Assembly: GCA_004009845.1 (NCBI GenBank)
Contig: RMBW01000005.1
Span: 248,001-312,000, forward strand
From: Davidsoniella eucalypti
Taxonomy: Eukaryota; Ascomycota; Sordariomycetes; Microascales; Ceratocystidaceae
Reading direction: 5' to 3'
Length of the DNA stretch: 64,000 nucleotides
Part shown: positions 34,395-47,300 of the stretch, one piece after another
Layout: each line of letters begins with the position of its first letter
How positions within the stretch are numbered: position 1 is the stretch's first letter
The notes under the pieces: model-generated
Database searches by the model: none
Seen by the model: the letters and a program-made list of their open reading frames with translations, nothing else
Told to the model about the DNA's origin: nothing
Program-made: the position numbers and the translations under genes

Positions 34395-36043
34395 TCTCGT
34401 TGTGTTCTTTGGGCTGACGGGTATAATGGATATGAAGATCGATGTGTAAACAAGAAAAAAAAGAAAAAAAAGGATGCTAAATAGGGCAGTCAGGTGATAT
34501 GGAATGTCCTAACGATAAGAAGATTGACTGTAGAAGCCGGGGGTGACTTTAATGTTATGATGATGGAAGTGGTGCAATAGAATAGATCGTCCTATTGATT
34601 CCAGAGTAGATGTGCTATTTTGATCTGCCTATTCGCTTAGCTCCTCTAACTACTAATGACTGGATGGACTACTTATTGTGGTGAGCGTTGTTCCTGTATG
34701 CCCCGATATAAGCATAGTAGTGGCATCACCATATGTGTTGGCCAAGCCCCTGAGCTGTTCGCAGAAATAGGGCCATGCAACGATGAAACAAAACCTCGGC
34801 GGTCTGTGACAAGAAGTATGGGGGGTTTTGTACTTGATTTTTCGTGTATAGTAAATCAGAAACAGAATATCATAGGAATAGGATTAGGGGGTCAAAGAAC
34901 ACAGAGTAAATTTCAAACAGCGTAACAGTAACAAGTGGGTGAGGCTTTGTAAAGAAAAAAGAAAAAGAAAAGACTTGGCAGTGGGTACTTGGTTCTGAGG
35001 CTATGACAAGCGGCACAGTAGAATTCAGTGTAGTTCAGGGATAATGTAGACTGAATGATGTCAACTCTCTGTATATCGAACTCTGGTTAAAGAGCCTAGA
35101 AGCTTTGGTTATATGGCCTGGTTTGCAAGGATCGATTGTTAGCCAGAATGGACTGGGTGCGAATGACCCAAAAGTGAGCTGGTGATTGGTTTGGATGCAC
35201 TGTTTGCAAAACTTAGTGCAACACAAACAAAATAAAAACGCCGGGAAATGAGTTCTTGGGCTGGTTCGACGGCCTGTCGTTGATTGAAGCTTAAAATGTC
35301 AAAATGTGGACCGTGAACTTGCCTTGACAACAGAAGAACGCAGGGCAGCTGCAGTTATTTATGTCATCGAATTACAGATATCTCTATACTTATACTTAGT
35401 CTCTTTCCGTCTCCCTTACTATTTAAGCGAGACTCACCCCACCGGGGCAAAATCTTAGGGGCTAATTCAAGACAGAGGCAAAATCAGTGGCTGTTTTTTT
35501 TTGTCACGGGGCCAGAAGGTTTGCTAGCCGAATTTTAAGATGAACTATAGATCGAAGACATGCAATTCGATAACAAACGATCAGTAAATCTAGCCCCGGA
35601 AAATATGTCCGGAGATTCTGGAATTTGACAATAACTAAGCTTGTTTGCAATTATATGCATCCTTCAAAGTGGCAGTGGCTGGCTAGACAGAAGGATCATC
35701 AAAGTGGAGAGAAACTACCTAGTTGAGTATGCCTTGCACTTTTGGTCCCGATTTGGGTTGGGTGAGACCTAGGATAGCCCAACTATGATGGTTAATATAC
35801 ATACAGATACAGATACACATATACAACTACACAGACACATTGAGAATATAAGATAAACAATGATAGTGATGAGTTCAACCTTGAACATGCACTAGCTTTT
35901 AGGTAATCGTGGCTAAGCGGTGTCTGGATTACATGATCTAACTGGAAACAGGGCAAAATATACTGATATTACATGGTACTAATTTACAAAAGGGCTTGAT
36001 AACCCGATAAATGTGGTGTCGAAGAAGGCCCGGGCAAGGCTTA
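34395..36043. other. Intergenic region, no gene seen
   Basis: 1.65 kb between the DUF7732-like gene start and the stop of the 1144-aa gene. It holds A-rich runs near 34450-34470 and 34950-34970 and short pieces of dinucleotide GATA/CATA repeat near 35800-35830. I see no coding, RNA or repeat-family signal. Confidence 0.55.
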
Positions 36044-39000
36044 CTACTTGAGCCACGAGACAAGTCTGGCGATAGTAGACTTGGGCCTTTGAGGGGTATT
36101 ATCCTTGGTGGAAACGGATGGCGTATCTGGCAGATTTTTATGATGGGCAGCCTCATAACGTCCCTTGAAGATTGCGGCCTGTTGTACTTGAGCTTGTTGG
36201 TAGCTACTCGGAACCTTGGTGCTAGGAACCACCATGCGATTGGGAGCGATGGTCCCATCCGGATAGTCTCTGGGTATGGAGGTGTTATTGGCAAACATGC
36301 GACCCGGAGCAATATTAGCATCAGGGAAGTCAGTTGGAACCAAGTGGGATTTCTCGTAGCTGTAAAAAGTATCCTGATCTTCGTCCTGGTCAACCTTAGG
36401 ATCCGGGGATTCACCCTCTGGCTGGACTTGTATTGTCAACGGAGGCATACCGGGAGGAAATGAATGTAGATCTAAGAACAAAGCATCGTGATCGTCTCTG
36501 AAATATGGTAAGAGATTGGTTTTATGCATTTTGTTCCATTGCCTGAACGATCCGTCTGCCGCAAGGTTCATTGCGAATATCTCAAGATGGTGTTGTTCAT
36601 CGCGTGGGATCTCACTCGCCATCGCCCTTGTGTTAAAAAACGAGGGAGGGGAGTAATCGCCCGGGCTGTTGGGAATGTTTGGCGAGGGTGTTAGGCGTGG
36701 CAATGATCTGGTAGTAGAGTCTGGGGTTGGTTTAGCCCGGCCCGTGGACTGGTTCAAAAGGGGTTTTGGAAGCCTTGAGCTATTGTTTTGGTGATGTTGT
36801 GTAGGTGGCTGTGAGGGGGGTTCTGGAGGAAAATTGGGCGTGAATGGTGTTTTCGTTTTCTTGAGGTCTTCCTGGCTTTGCTCCGTCCGTAGAGACTCGG
36901 ATCGTGAAAGCTGTGGCGTTGAGTTCACGAATGTTGATTCGGTAGGCATGGAATCGATAGGCGCAAGTTTGGAAAGTGTTGAGTCAGCGAGGGTTGGCTC
37001 CTCGGTTTGGGCAGCAGCTTGTTGTTCTGTTGGCACAAAGCTGACGATATCGGCTGCGATGGCCTCTATTTGCTCATTTCTATGCGGTGATGTGACCTCT
37101 TGTACATATTGACGGAGGAGAGCGACCGCCTTATCGATCTCGAGTTCTATGCGGTAGTCTTCCATGAAGAGTCTACCTATCAAAACTAGACTGAGTCGTT
37201 GTTTGACTGTTCTATCCTTCATCTCCTCGTATTCGCGGTTGGCTTTGTCGATTTCCTTCTGTTTGTTGGCAATTCTATTCTGGTACTTAATTTTGTCCTT
37301 CTCGAGCCGTTTTATCGCCAAAGTTTTGGCTCCCTTTTCAGCAGCCCTAGCTGCCTTTTGGAAGGCTTCTGGAGTCTTGCATTTCTTGGGACTAATGCTC
37401 TTGAGCGCTTGGTTGAGGTAGAACTCTTCGTGCGCCTTGGCAGCGAATTCGAAGTCTTCCTTGGGTACTAGATCGACTGCCTTGGCATTATTCCGGTATG
37501 GTGCCAGCTCGCGCTCAACTTCCGTCACAATGCGTTTCTTTGCCTGTGCTGGATACGTATCTTCTTGTGTGAGTGTTTTAGACTCAGTCAGCTGGATCTG
37601 ACGATAATACTTCTGTAGTATGGTTTCGCATAGACGTCCGAGGGGTTCCAGAGATTCCAGATATTTTTCATCGACTTTGTAATCGACTGTCTCTTGAACG
37701 ACTTCACTGCCAGCACGACGTAGTTCTTCTGCCCTGGCCTCGGTAACAACATCGACTTCTGCATCTTCAGAATCGTCTTCAAGATCCTCATCGATAAATG
37801 TTTCGTCATGCTCGAATTCTTCCTTGATACTTTCTTCAAGGCCTGAGACTTCTGAAGTTTCCGTCACGCCCTTTGTTGCGCTCGCAGCTTCTTCTTCAAG
37901 GCCTGACATCTGTAGGGGGTTGACTTCTGCTGCTGTTTCCTCCTCTGGCTCGCTAGATTCCACGATACCCTCAAAAGTAGGAGCAACTTGTGTCGCGGGA
38001 GACTTATCAAGTACGGGAGGTTGAAGCTTAGTGGTAGAGGCGGACTCTTGTGAAATAGTGTTGACGACTTGGCTAGTAGGGGTTGGACTATCAGGTGTGG
38101 TGACGGGAGATTTGGGGGAGGGAGTGGAATCCGAAGAGCTTGTCGTAGTAGATATAGCCGTAGCTGATGAATCTTCTGTTGATGGACTTGGAGACTTGTT
38201 CTGACTTTTTGCTGGACTCGGAAGCGGAGAAAAATAATCGAATGCTTTCATGGTCTGTTTTACAGTAGCACTGTCTGCCTTCAAAGACTTTAGTGCTGCC
38301 ATGGTGATAGTCGGGCCTTCTTGTCTTGCTAGTTGACGATAATCGACATACATCTGCCGTAAGACATGCCTTTGCTTGAGAACGAGCATATTGCGTTCTT
38401 TCTCGATATCCATAATATCCTTCTTGGCACTGCGGCTAATCTTCGTCATACCCTCGTCAAGGTGTAAAATCACCGACATCATCGTACCGCGAAGTCCAGC
38501 AAGAAGACTTTTACGTTGAACATCACCAAAAAGACCGGCAATACGGTGTGCGTTTTCAAGTAGCTGTAGAACCATTTGTGCTTGAACCGGGGCTCTATGG
38601 ACAGTGATATTACGAATGGGGTGTAATGATCTCAACGCAACTGATGTTGGGACTTCAGTCGTTTTTTTGCTCTTGGTCGGGTCAGGCATCATAGGCCGCA
38701 CAGATGCGACAATCTTCGGCCACTTGTGAAGCTCGACCGCACTAGGGCTTTCCCAGCCGTTGTTGATTAATATGTCAGGGTAGTTTTCATGACACCACTC
38801 GAACAGAGCCTCTTCAAGAATAGATTGTGTCTGTGTCATAATGTAATGCTGAGAGGCGTAAGGAAATACTAGCATAGGTGACTCGGGCACCGTGACAAAT
38901 GGAAGTGGTAGTTCTATCGTGTGTTAATATAATAGCTTTGACAGTAGATGGTGTTCACTTACGTTTGCTGACATTGCTTCCTGTAAATTTAGCGTCATAT

Positions 39001-39527
39001 TCACGAAAATCGATTTTGAAGATATTGCTAGTTGGGGGTTCAAGAGCTGATTCCAATATGGCGCCACGGTCTCCGGCGTCCTCCTCATAGATATTGCTGG
39101 GTGGACTAGTTGCTTGCTCTGGGACCCGAGGAAAATATCTCATGGCAATGTCCTTGCTTTTGAATATATTGTTCTGTGCCATTTCCATGACAATCTTGGT
39201 GACTTTGTCGATCGAAACACACTCAAAGAGCTCTTTGAATTGTTCTCTTTTCGTAGAAAGAGACCTCTTTACGGTGGCCTCGTTCATCGAACTTGAATTA
39301 CCAAGACCACCATAGATCTGCCTGACATGACGGTAGACCAACTCTTGCTGTTCAAATGATCCTGTGTTCAAAGGTCGCAGCGGCTTTTCGCGATTTGTCT
39401 TATCACTTTGTAGCCGAATGGTAGATCTGGTGATATAGCGACGTTGGGCATGCCTGGTGCTATGGTGTAAAATGGACACGACGCCGATGCCTTTTGGACA
39501 CCTACGCAATGCGCTGAGTGCAGACAT
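36044..39527 (-). CDS. Large uncharacterised protein with mitochondrial presequence and coiled coil
   Basis: Exons 39527-38963 and 38913-36044 joined by a 48-nt intron (GTAAGT donor, ATTAACA branch site, CGATAG acceptor) give 1144 aa. The chosen ATG has a near-perfect context (GCCGCCATGT). It opens an Arg-rich, acid-free N terminus (MSALSALRRCPKGIGVV..HAQRRYITRS) typical of a matrix-targeting presequence. The open frame continues upstream to 39644, but that stretch is less likely coding. Residues about 400-600 are Ser/Thr/Pro-rich and then acidic, 700-790 form a Lys/Glu coiled coil, and 830-930 are disordered. Near 1050-1080 a motif PDxxIAPxRM occurs twice. I recognise no family. Its divergent neighbour starts 366 bp away. 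Confidence 0.8.
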
Positions 39528-39893
39528 GGCGGCAGATACAAAGCAAACCCGATCTAGATGATAGAAATGAAACAAAAGCCAAAACCCCCAAAAACAAAAG
39601 AAACCAGCTGAAAATCGTCGGCCATCGCTCTGGCCGAGAAACATGTGCCAATCACACGCAGTGGGTTGATATTGTCGTTATCTCACGTACAAGAATAATT
39701 ATGCATGTAGTGGGGCAGAGGTTATGTGTGGGGCCAAAATATCTGAGCTGCCCTTGGATCAGCCTAATGATACATGACCCCACATTTGAGTTACTAGAAT
39801 CTAGAGTTGGAGTGTTTAGATTTGAGATAGGGATCATCTTTACAACACTCTGTGCCACATGCTCAGCAATTCTCGAAATTTTGGCTGTTCATC
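39528..39893. promoter_or_regulatory. Divergent promoter between the 1144-aa gene and the ANCHR-like gene
   Basis: 366 bp separate two divergent ATGs, so regulatory sequence is probably shared. No convincing TATA box or repeated operator is visible. Confidence 0.45.
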
Positions 39894-40899
39894 ATGCCAG
39901 ACAAAGCTACCGATGACCTACTGAATCGGCTCAAGGCTCTGAAGCCCTCGACTACTGTGTCAACTAATCCCGATAAAGCTCTAGCTAGGTAAATACACAG
40001 TGCCACAGACTAGTAGCTTCGTACTTGAATCTAATATTCCCCAAAGCCTATCATCCTCGCTGAGCAAGCAAACATCTACATCGCGGGAGGATAGCCTTGC
40101 TGCAAGACTAAAGTTTTTGAGAAACTCCGATGAGACCACAGCTGCTCGGCCTTCCAACCATATAACGCCCTCTAACTTAACGGCCAAGCCTCTATCGGCG
40201 ACGCAAGAGGAGTTTGATGAAGAGGATGATGACATTTCGCAGTTCCTTGAGACAGACGATGATTTACTCTCAGAACTCTTAGATGTACCGACTGACAGTC
40301 CTTTGGGCAACGTCCCAAGTGTTCACGGATATATCGGCAATGCTAATGATTCGGACAATTCTGATGGCGAAGAGATGAAGCTGAAGATCGAAGAGGCTTT
40401 ACAAAGCCAACTCCCGGATGGTATCGGAGCACCCGATCTCGAAGAGGATGGCGGCCTAGCTTTACCATCTGTACCGTCATCAGCTCCTCTTGCATCTTCA
40501 CCAGCCCGGTCAACTAATACAGATGATCTGTCTGCTCGGTTCTCAGAATTGGAGCTACCTTCTTCCCCGCCACACGCGCCTTCGACCGAAGATAGGCTTG
40601 GTTCTCTGGGGCTTCCATCTGTACCGGCAGGAAAGCCTAAAAAGTTCAAGCGTCTCACGTGTACAACAAAACTCACTGAAGACGATGTCGAGACATGGTG
40701 TACTGTATGCTTAGAAGATGCGACACTTCGCTGTCTGAATTGCGATGGTGAAGATAATGGAGACTTGTATTGTAGTCGTTGTTGGCATGAAATGCATGTT
40801 GGGCCTATGGCTAGCTACGATGATACGACTCACAAGGCCGTGCGGTTCGTGAAGCCGCAAAAGTTGGAGAAGAATAAAGTTGCTATCGGCGCTAGTTAG
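39894..40899 (+). CDS. Abscission/NoCut checkpoint regulator-like zinc protein (ANCHR/ZFYVE19 family)
   Basis: Exons 39894-39988 and 40047-40899 with a 58-nt intron (GTAAAT donor, TCTAAT branch site, CCAAAG acceptor) give 315 aa. The start MPDKATDDLLNRLKALKPST is the conserved N terminus of this family. REDSLAARLKFLRN and the acidic EEFDEEDDDISQFLETDDDLLSELL follow. The C-terminal module WCTVCLEDATLRCLNCDGEDNGDLYCSRCWHEMHVG holds paired Cys and a His in B-box/FYVE-like order. In animals the relative delays cytokinetic abscission with ESCRT-III. The same role in a fungus is inferred. The shared zinc module and N terminus make the family call fairly safe. Confidence 0.8.
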
Positions 40900-41104
40900 C
40901 AGGAAGTAGACATGATACATATGGCTTGTTTTGTAGTAATATCTTATTTCAAGTATTGAGCTTGATAGGTTTTCTGACATTAACGATATTTATGAAGCCC
41001 CAAGATTCCAAGAAAGGTTGATAATAGCCGACAGCCATTTAATATAGTACACAATTTAACACAAACAATAAAACTAAGATATTGGTATTTATCCTCAAGG
41101 TCCA

Positions 41105-42883
41105 TTAGATCACACGGCTGCTGCTGGCACTACCATGGCGGTCCCGGCTACTATGGCCCGAAGAAGAAGAGCCCTCTGATCGCGCCCGCCCAGAGATGTT
41201 TTGGCACGTCCCTCCATACATATAATCTGAGGGCGCAGCCTGGGCAAGCAGTCTTTCTTCCTCCTCATTTTCAGCATCCTCATCGACCTCGGCCATGTTT
41301 ATTCGCTGTCGACGGGCAAATGTAAAGACTAGTGTGAAAAAGAAGACAGCCATGACGCCAAATTGTGACCAAAAGCTAATCATGCCGAAAAGAGGCCATG
41401 TTTGGACGATACTGAAGATAAAGGTTGACATGACAGAAGGTGTGCAGACTGTTGATGTATATCCTGATGTTATTGCCTCAGAGCATGGAATAACAAGATC
41501 GGGTTGACCAATGCAGCCAAGTATGTTGGCGCTCGATGCCGTACAGACTGTCTGTGTCCCGTATAGTGCGTACTGGGGGACAATGGTTGTCACTAGCGAA
41601 TAGTTTATAGCGAGTATCATCATTGCCAGCATAATGGTAGTGATTAGCAAGGCTTGTGGTGCAGTTCTTCCACGGCGCACATGGAATATGCGTACCCATA
41701 AGAATCGAATTCCAATAGAAGAGACACCTGATATTGAGGCAGCAAAGAGGAACAGTACGAGCAAGGTCATCAATATGTAATCTGTGGGGAAAGCACGAGC
41801 TGAAAGCATGAAGAGTATGTTGAGGGGCTGAAATATGTGTATCTTTCGGAAGATATCTCCACAGCCGTCTTTGCAAAGAGGCAAGGTTGCCTTGTAGATT
41901 CCAGTCATCAGCATGCAGACCCATATCAGAATCGCAGATAGCAGCAGAATGAAACCGCCGACTAATTTGACTGGTTTGAATACCGCACAAACATTGTACC
42001 ATGTGCGTTGAAGCCAACTTCGGCCTAGCCCTTGGGCTTCTTCGGCAATCCTTTGACGGCGAACAAGAGTTCTTTCTTCGCGAACAAGCTGCTCTATTTC
42101 ACGGCGATCTTTGTATGAGGAACGGCTTGAATTGCGGAATGCGAGCAATCTCTGGCGTTCTTGGTTTCGTTCAAGAGCCGCGGCATTCGTATCGGCAAAC
42201 GACGGTGTTGATAGAGACGGCGCGGTACGAATAAACGACATCGGTAATAGGGCGAGACCGGCGCCGGTGTATGTGGCATATAGAAGGGATCCACATGTCA
42301 CCATGAAACCAATGCAGAATGTGAAGATCTTCACAGGGCTGTTGGCAATCGATGTAGACTGGAGAAGGCCAAGATCATCATTTACTGTAGGTAAGAAGTA
42401 GCCCAAGACAAGAAGAATTCCAACAAGAAGTACAAATCCGAATGTATGCTTAACAGTAGCATAGATTCGGCCCGCAAAGGTGCGGCCCTGTTCTTCAATC
42501 TCAACTTCGTCATATTCTTCGTACCAGAAATAGCCAAATGGAATGACCAAGAGACATAATGCGGCATCCAAGCTGTATAAAAGATAATATATGCTCCGGA
42601 GCGTCCCTATGATCTCGTCCATTTTTTCTGGGGTAGCCCATTTCTTCTTGACACCGAGAGAGTGGTTGTTGGTAGAAGATATTATGGCAATTTCGACTGG
42701 CAGAAGCAAAACAGTTGCTAGAAGCACCGCAAGACTTATAATCGCTATAGAATTGACAAGGCGCGATCGGTAGCTTGGGGCTTGCCATGTATAGATGGTG
42801 ATTGACGATACGGCCAGCGCTATCGCCACAGCAATGCCATAGCAGAGCCAGATCAAGCTGGCTTCAATTAATATACTGGCCAT
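41105..42883 (-). CDS. LMBR1-domain protein, probable lysosomal cobalamin transporter
   Basis: Single exon, 592 aa from the ATG at 42883. The frame is open to an ATG at 42967, but the MASILIEASLIWLCYG start fits the family. About nine hydrophobic segments are visible, beginning IEASLIWLCYGIAVAIALAV. The signature VLLATVLLLPVEIAIISSTNNHSLG..KKWATPEKMDEI..LRSIYYLLYSLDAALCLLVIPFGYFWYEEYDE is that of fungal LMBD1 homologues, named as probable lysosomal (vacuolar) cobalamin transporters. A basic cytosolic loop (KDRREIEQLVREERTLVRRQR) sits mid-protein and an acidic, Ser-rich tail ends it. Fungi generally lack cobalamin metabolism, so the real cargo is uncertain. Confidence 0.88.
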   Translation of the reverse strand: MASILIEASLIWLCYGIAVAIALAVSSITIYTWQAPSYRSRLVNSIAIISLAVLLATVLLLPVEIAIISSTNNHSLGVKKKWATPEKMDEIIGTLRSIYYLLYSLDAALCLLVIPFGYFWYEEYDEVEIEEQGRTFAGRIYATVKHTFGFVLLVGILLVLGYFLPTVNDDLGLLQSTSIANSPVKIFTFCIGFMVTCGSLLYATYTGAGLALLPMSFIRTAPSLSTPSFADTNAAALERNQERQRLLAFRNSSRSSYKDRREIEQLVREERTLVRRQRIAEEAQGLGRSWLQRTWYNVCAVFKPVKLVGGFILLLSAILIWVCMLMTGIYKATLPLCKDGCGDIFRKIHIFQPLNILFMLSARAFPTDYILMTLLVLFLFAASISGVSSIGIRFLWVRIFHVRRGRTAPQALLITTIMLAMMILAINYSLVTTIVPQYALYGTQTVCTASSANILGCIGQPDLVIPCSEAITSGYTSTVCTPSVMSTFIFSIVQTWPLFGMISFWSQFGVMAVFFFTLVFTFARRQRINMAEVDEDAENEEEERLLAQAAPSDYMYGGTCQNISGRARSEGSSSSGHSSRDRHGSASSSRVI

Positions 42884-44376
42884 GGTGAGATTTTGTATGC
42901 CCAGTAGGATAAAGTGTAAATGAAAGGTATGGTGAAAATGAAAATGAAGAAAAGAGCTAGAAAGCAATACGAAAATCTAAGTGTCAAGGTGCTATCAAAC
43001 GAGTGATGCCCTGGAGGGAGGACCTGATGGCCAATGGACGGGACGGGACGGCAAGTAGCGTCAAAATAACGATAACGTTGGTGCTGTCGGTATATGTGTT
43101 GATGGCATATAGCTACGTATGAAGCGGATCTGAATTACTACTCAGTAATATTCATTCGGGAGGCCTAAGCAGAGAAGGATGATGAGAATTGAATTCCATG
43201 TGTTGAGACTACGAATACAACATGCATAATGATGCAGCTTCGGTTATGCAGTCTGGAGCGAGGCGAGCTGCACAGAGGAGTGGTTTGGGGAACTCTGGCA
43301 AGTCTCAAAGAGTTGAACAGTGTATTCTTATATCAACAAACGCCCCAGGACTAGTTGGGACCTATTTCCGAAGCCCACAGAAGCCCAAGACTGAAATGAG
43401 TTTCTGTTTCTTCGGGTTACGCACTTAGCTCTTACTGTGAGCCTTTTCTATCGTTTGGTCCCTAATCACAGGGATAGAAACAGGATAGCGACTTCTTTTA
43501 GGCGGAGAAAACTCACCATAGAGCGGAAATGGATGACTTGATAGACGATGACTCGGCGACTAAGATCCAATAATGTAGAAAAGACGAAGAAGAAGGCAAA
43601 ATATTGGGCGCCCATGCTTGAGAGGTCGCCTTTGTCTATCTGGTTTTGTTTACTACATACATGTTTGTTGTTAGGAACATCTTTGTTTGTAATGTTCTTG
43701 TCGCTTTGGGCCATTCGATCTTGTAACCTTTTCGGTGATCCTTTGCGACATTAAGACCCACTGAAACATTCAGGCTGCCAGGTGGCACACCAGCTGGCCT
43801 CAGCTGCACACGGTGTACACGGCTAATCACCGGGTCAATAATAGCAACTATTATTTGGACTTCAGCGAACGCGCCCATTATCGAATAATAGCGTTGGTGG
43901 AATTTGACCTCCATCGACGATCGTCAAGGGAAAAATAGCTTGACTACAACTTTCCATCGTCGCAACATCTTTTTGATTGATCCAGAGTCTACGACATCAT
44001 TCTTGATACCCCGAATATTTCCGCCATCGGATTAGTTTTTACGTGTACGACCAGTGCAAGAAAAGTTGGAGCTTGGAAGCTGGTCGATCTTAAGTAAGAT
44101 TGGGTTTCTTGACAACATCGGTACTTGCTCATCGAAGGTACCATCTCAGCATCTACGGGCACATTGTGGGGTCAATAGCATTACTAGTTGTTTGAATTGA
44201 AGCTCATTTATCTCTATTTGTTCCAGGCCTCCATCATACATCACGTATCCCAGGTCTTCCAGTCTCCATAGACTGTGTTTGTGACAGCAGCAGATGCAGT
44301 AGTTTGAACAGATACCAAGCATACCCTCTCGATCTCAGCGCTTCCTTAGCTTGCGAACACCTCGCCAAGAATTCCG
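42884..44376. promoter_or_regulatory. Divergent LMBD1/CFT1 intergenic region
   Basis: 1.5 kb between divergent starts. A short perfect tandem GGGAC pair occurs near 43038-43050. Near 44094 a GTAAGATT, and before 44228 a TTGTTCCAG, could bound a 5' UTR intron of CFT1, but this is unproven. No gene is recognised in the interval. Confidence 0.45.
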
Positions 44377-47300
44377 ATGCAGTGCTACAAAGAGCTGACA
44401 GCTCCCACGGCTGTCTCGTACAGCTTGGCCATCAACCTCACCTCCCGCGACTCGAACAATCTAGTGATAGCAAAGGGCTCGTTGATACAGATCTTCACCA
44501 CTACGACAATATCTGCCGAAGTTGACAATGCACAGTCTAGCCATTCATCTGAGGGTTTCTCGGGGCTTCAGAAGGGACAGGTCGACGACGATGTTGTCGA
44601 GTCATCCTTTCTTGGCGGCGAAGGCCCTCTTGTGAAGACCGACAAGGGAACTAACACAAAGCTTGTGCTCTTGGCCGAGTATCCCATCGCAGCAGTTGTC
44701 ACCGGTCTTGCTAGAGTGAGGTTGCCTGACACCAAGTACTCTGGCGAAGCTTTGCTAGTCGCAATGCGAGATGCCAAAATGACCCTTGTGGGCTGGGTGG
44801 CAGAGACCCAGTCAATCGAGAGCTTGTCGGTACACTACTACGAGCAAGAATCCTTGGAGGGCTCACCATGGGAAGCGCCGCTTGGCGAGTATGATACATA
44901 TCTAGAGGCTGATCCTATGAGCCGTTGTGCTGCACTGAAGTTTGGTCCAAAGAGTATGGCTATTCTGCCTTTCCGCCAGCCAGATGAAGACATCGAGATG
45001 GATGACTGGGATGAAGATCTTGACGGCCCTAGACCAGTGAAGGAGGAGACCGCACCTGTAGGCAATGGTGTAAAACGAGAAGTGCCTTACATCCCATCCT
45101 TTGTCCTGAAGCTACCACAACTAGACCCATCTTTGTTACATCCAGTGCATTTTGCGTTCTTACATGGATACAGAGAACCGACATTCGGTATCATCTCATC
45201 TACACAGAGTCGAAGCTTTGGTCTTGGTCGAAAAGACAACATCTCCTACAGAGTGTTTACGTTGGATCTCCAGCAGAAGGCTTCCACTGCAATCCTCTCG
45301 GTTGGGGGTCTGCCCTCTGATATCTTCCGCATAGTACCATTGCCCTCGCCTATCGGCGGTGCGCTTCTGATTGGTGATAACGAGCTAATTCACATCGACC
45401 AATCTGGAAAAGCCAATGGTATTGCTGTCAATCCCTTTACTAAAGATACCACAGGGTATAGCCTTATTGACCAATCTGAACTCAACCTAATGCTGGAATA
45501 TTGCATAGTTGAGCAGCTTGGCCCAGACTCCAACGAGCTTCTTATGGTCCTCAAGGACGGGCGTTTAGCTCTCATCGTTTTCAAAGTCGATGGTAGAACA
45601 GTTTCCGGATTAACCGTCAAGTTAATATCACCAGAGCAAGGCGGTTCTCTTATTCCAGCCATGGCAAACTGCATCACTCGTCTCAGCAAGAACTGTATGT
45701 TTATTGGAAGCGAAGATGGCGACTCGTATGTTCTTGGATGGAATCGTAAACAAAGTCAAACGGCACGCAGAAAGGCACGCTTACTGGAAGACACATTGGA
45801 CTATGACATGGATGATCTTGATCTAGAAGAGGAAGACGAAGACGATGATCTTTATGGAGACACAACCATGGATCTTGGAGACACTAGCGCCAAAGCAGGC
45901 GAGGTTACTTTCAAGATATACGATACACTTCTAAGTATCGCTCCTGTTCGTAGCATGGTCACCGGCGAGGTTGTTCCAAGTACCCCCGAGGGAAAAGATG
46001 TTGTAAGCCCGCTACAGCTTGCGCTTTCTGTCGGCCGCGGTAGAGCGGGTGCTATAGCCCTGTTAAGTCGGAACATCCACCCTCACGTCATCAATCGCTT
46101 TGAGAATCCGGAGGCTCGCGGATTTTGGACAATGGCTGTTCGCAAACCTGTTCCCAAATCTCTGCAAGGTGATAAAGGAAAAACAGCGGCCGTTGGTGTG
46201 GAGTTTGATCCTGATGCTCAGTACCACAAATTCATGATCATGTCCAAGGTGAAGAATGGAGAAGAAACTTCAGACGTATACACCCTGGCTGGCTCTAGCT
46301 TCGAGTCTCTGGGCGATACTGAGTTTGATCCTGAAGCCGGCATCACTATCGAAGTTGGTGTCATGGGCGCCTACAACAGAGTCGTCCAAGTGCTACGCAC
46401 CGAGGTCAGATGCTACGATGGAGGTAAGTGTATTGCATCAAAGCTACTCAACTTGAACCAATCTAGCTAACAAACTTTAGATTTCGGACTATCACAGATT
46501 GTCCCCATGATGGATGAAGACACAGAAGCAGAGCTACCGATCATTAGCGCTAGTATTGCTGATCCGTACATCCTGCTTGTCCGTGAGGATGCTACTGTGT
46601 TTGTGGCACAGATGGATAGCAACTGCGAGCTCGAAGAAATGGACAAGGGTGATGCTCTAGAAACCTACAAGTTCATCGGAGGGTCACTTTACACTGATAT
46701 CAATGGTGTTTTCGTCCCGAACGAGCAGCCCGGAGACCCCAAAACGGCGGCTATCCTCGCGTTCCTTCTCACTGCTACAGGTGACTTGTTGATATACAAT
46801 CTACCAGATCTTGATTCTCCGATATACTTTGCTGAAGGCGTTGCCTTTGTCCCGGCTCTCATCTCTGCCGAGATTACCTCTAGAAGGGGCATTATCAGAG
46901 AGGAGCTAAAGGAGATCGTTGTGGCTGATCTCGGAGACAGGATCTCCCGCTCCCCTTATTTAATAGTAAGTTCCTTTGCTCTTTAAGCTAATGACTTATG
47001 TATTAACAAACATAGCTGCGCAACTCCTTCGATGACCTGATTGTCTATGCGCCAGTAATTATACCCGGACGAACTAGTCTTAAGTCTTCACTACGCTTTA
47101 CCAAACTATCTATCCAAGACTTTGCAAAGCCAATTCCCAGTAACCAAGAAGGCACAGAACAATCACAGCAGGTTCCCCTACGCATTTGCAACAATATTGG
47201 TGGCTACAGCACTGTATTCCTCGGTGGCCATTCTCCTAGTTTCCTTATCAAACACAGCAAGTCCTCCCTCAAGGTCATTGGTCTCCAAGGTGTTGGCGTC

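Noticed and set aside
36011..36463. 150-codon + strand ORF
   Set aside because: Antisense to the 3' end of the 1144-aa gene, and its composition mirrors that gene.
39528..39644. Upstream extension of the 1144-aa protein to an ATG at 39644
   Set aside because: The downstream ATG at 39527 has a near-ideal context and directly opens a presequence. The extension is Phe/Trp-rich and probably 5' UTR.
41478..42017. 179-codon minus-strand ORF
   Set aside because: It lies inside the LMBD1-like gene in another frame. The LMBD1 frame carries the family signature, so this one is a shadow.
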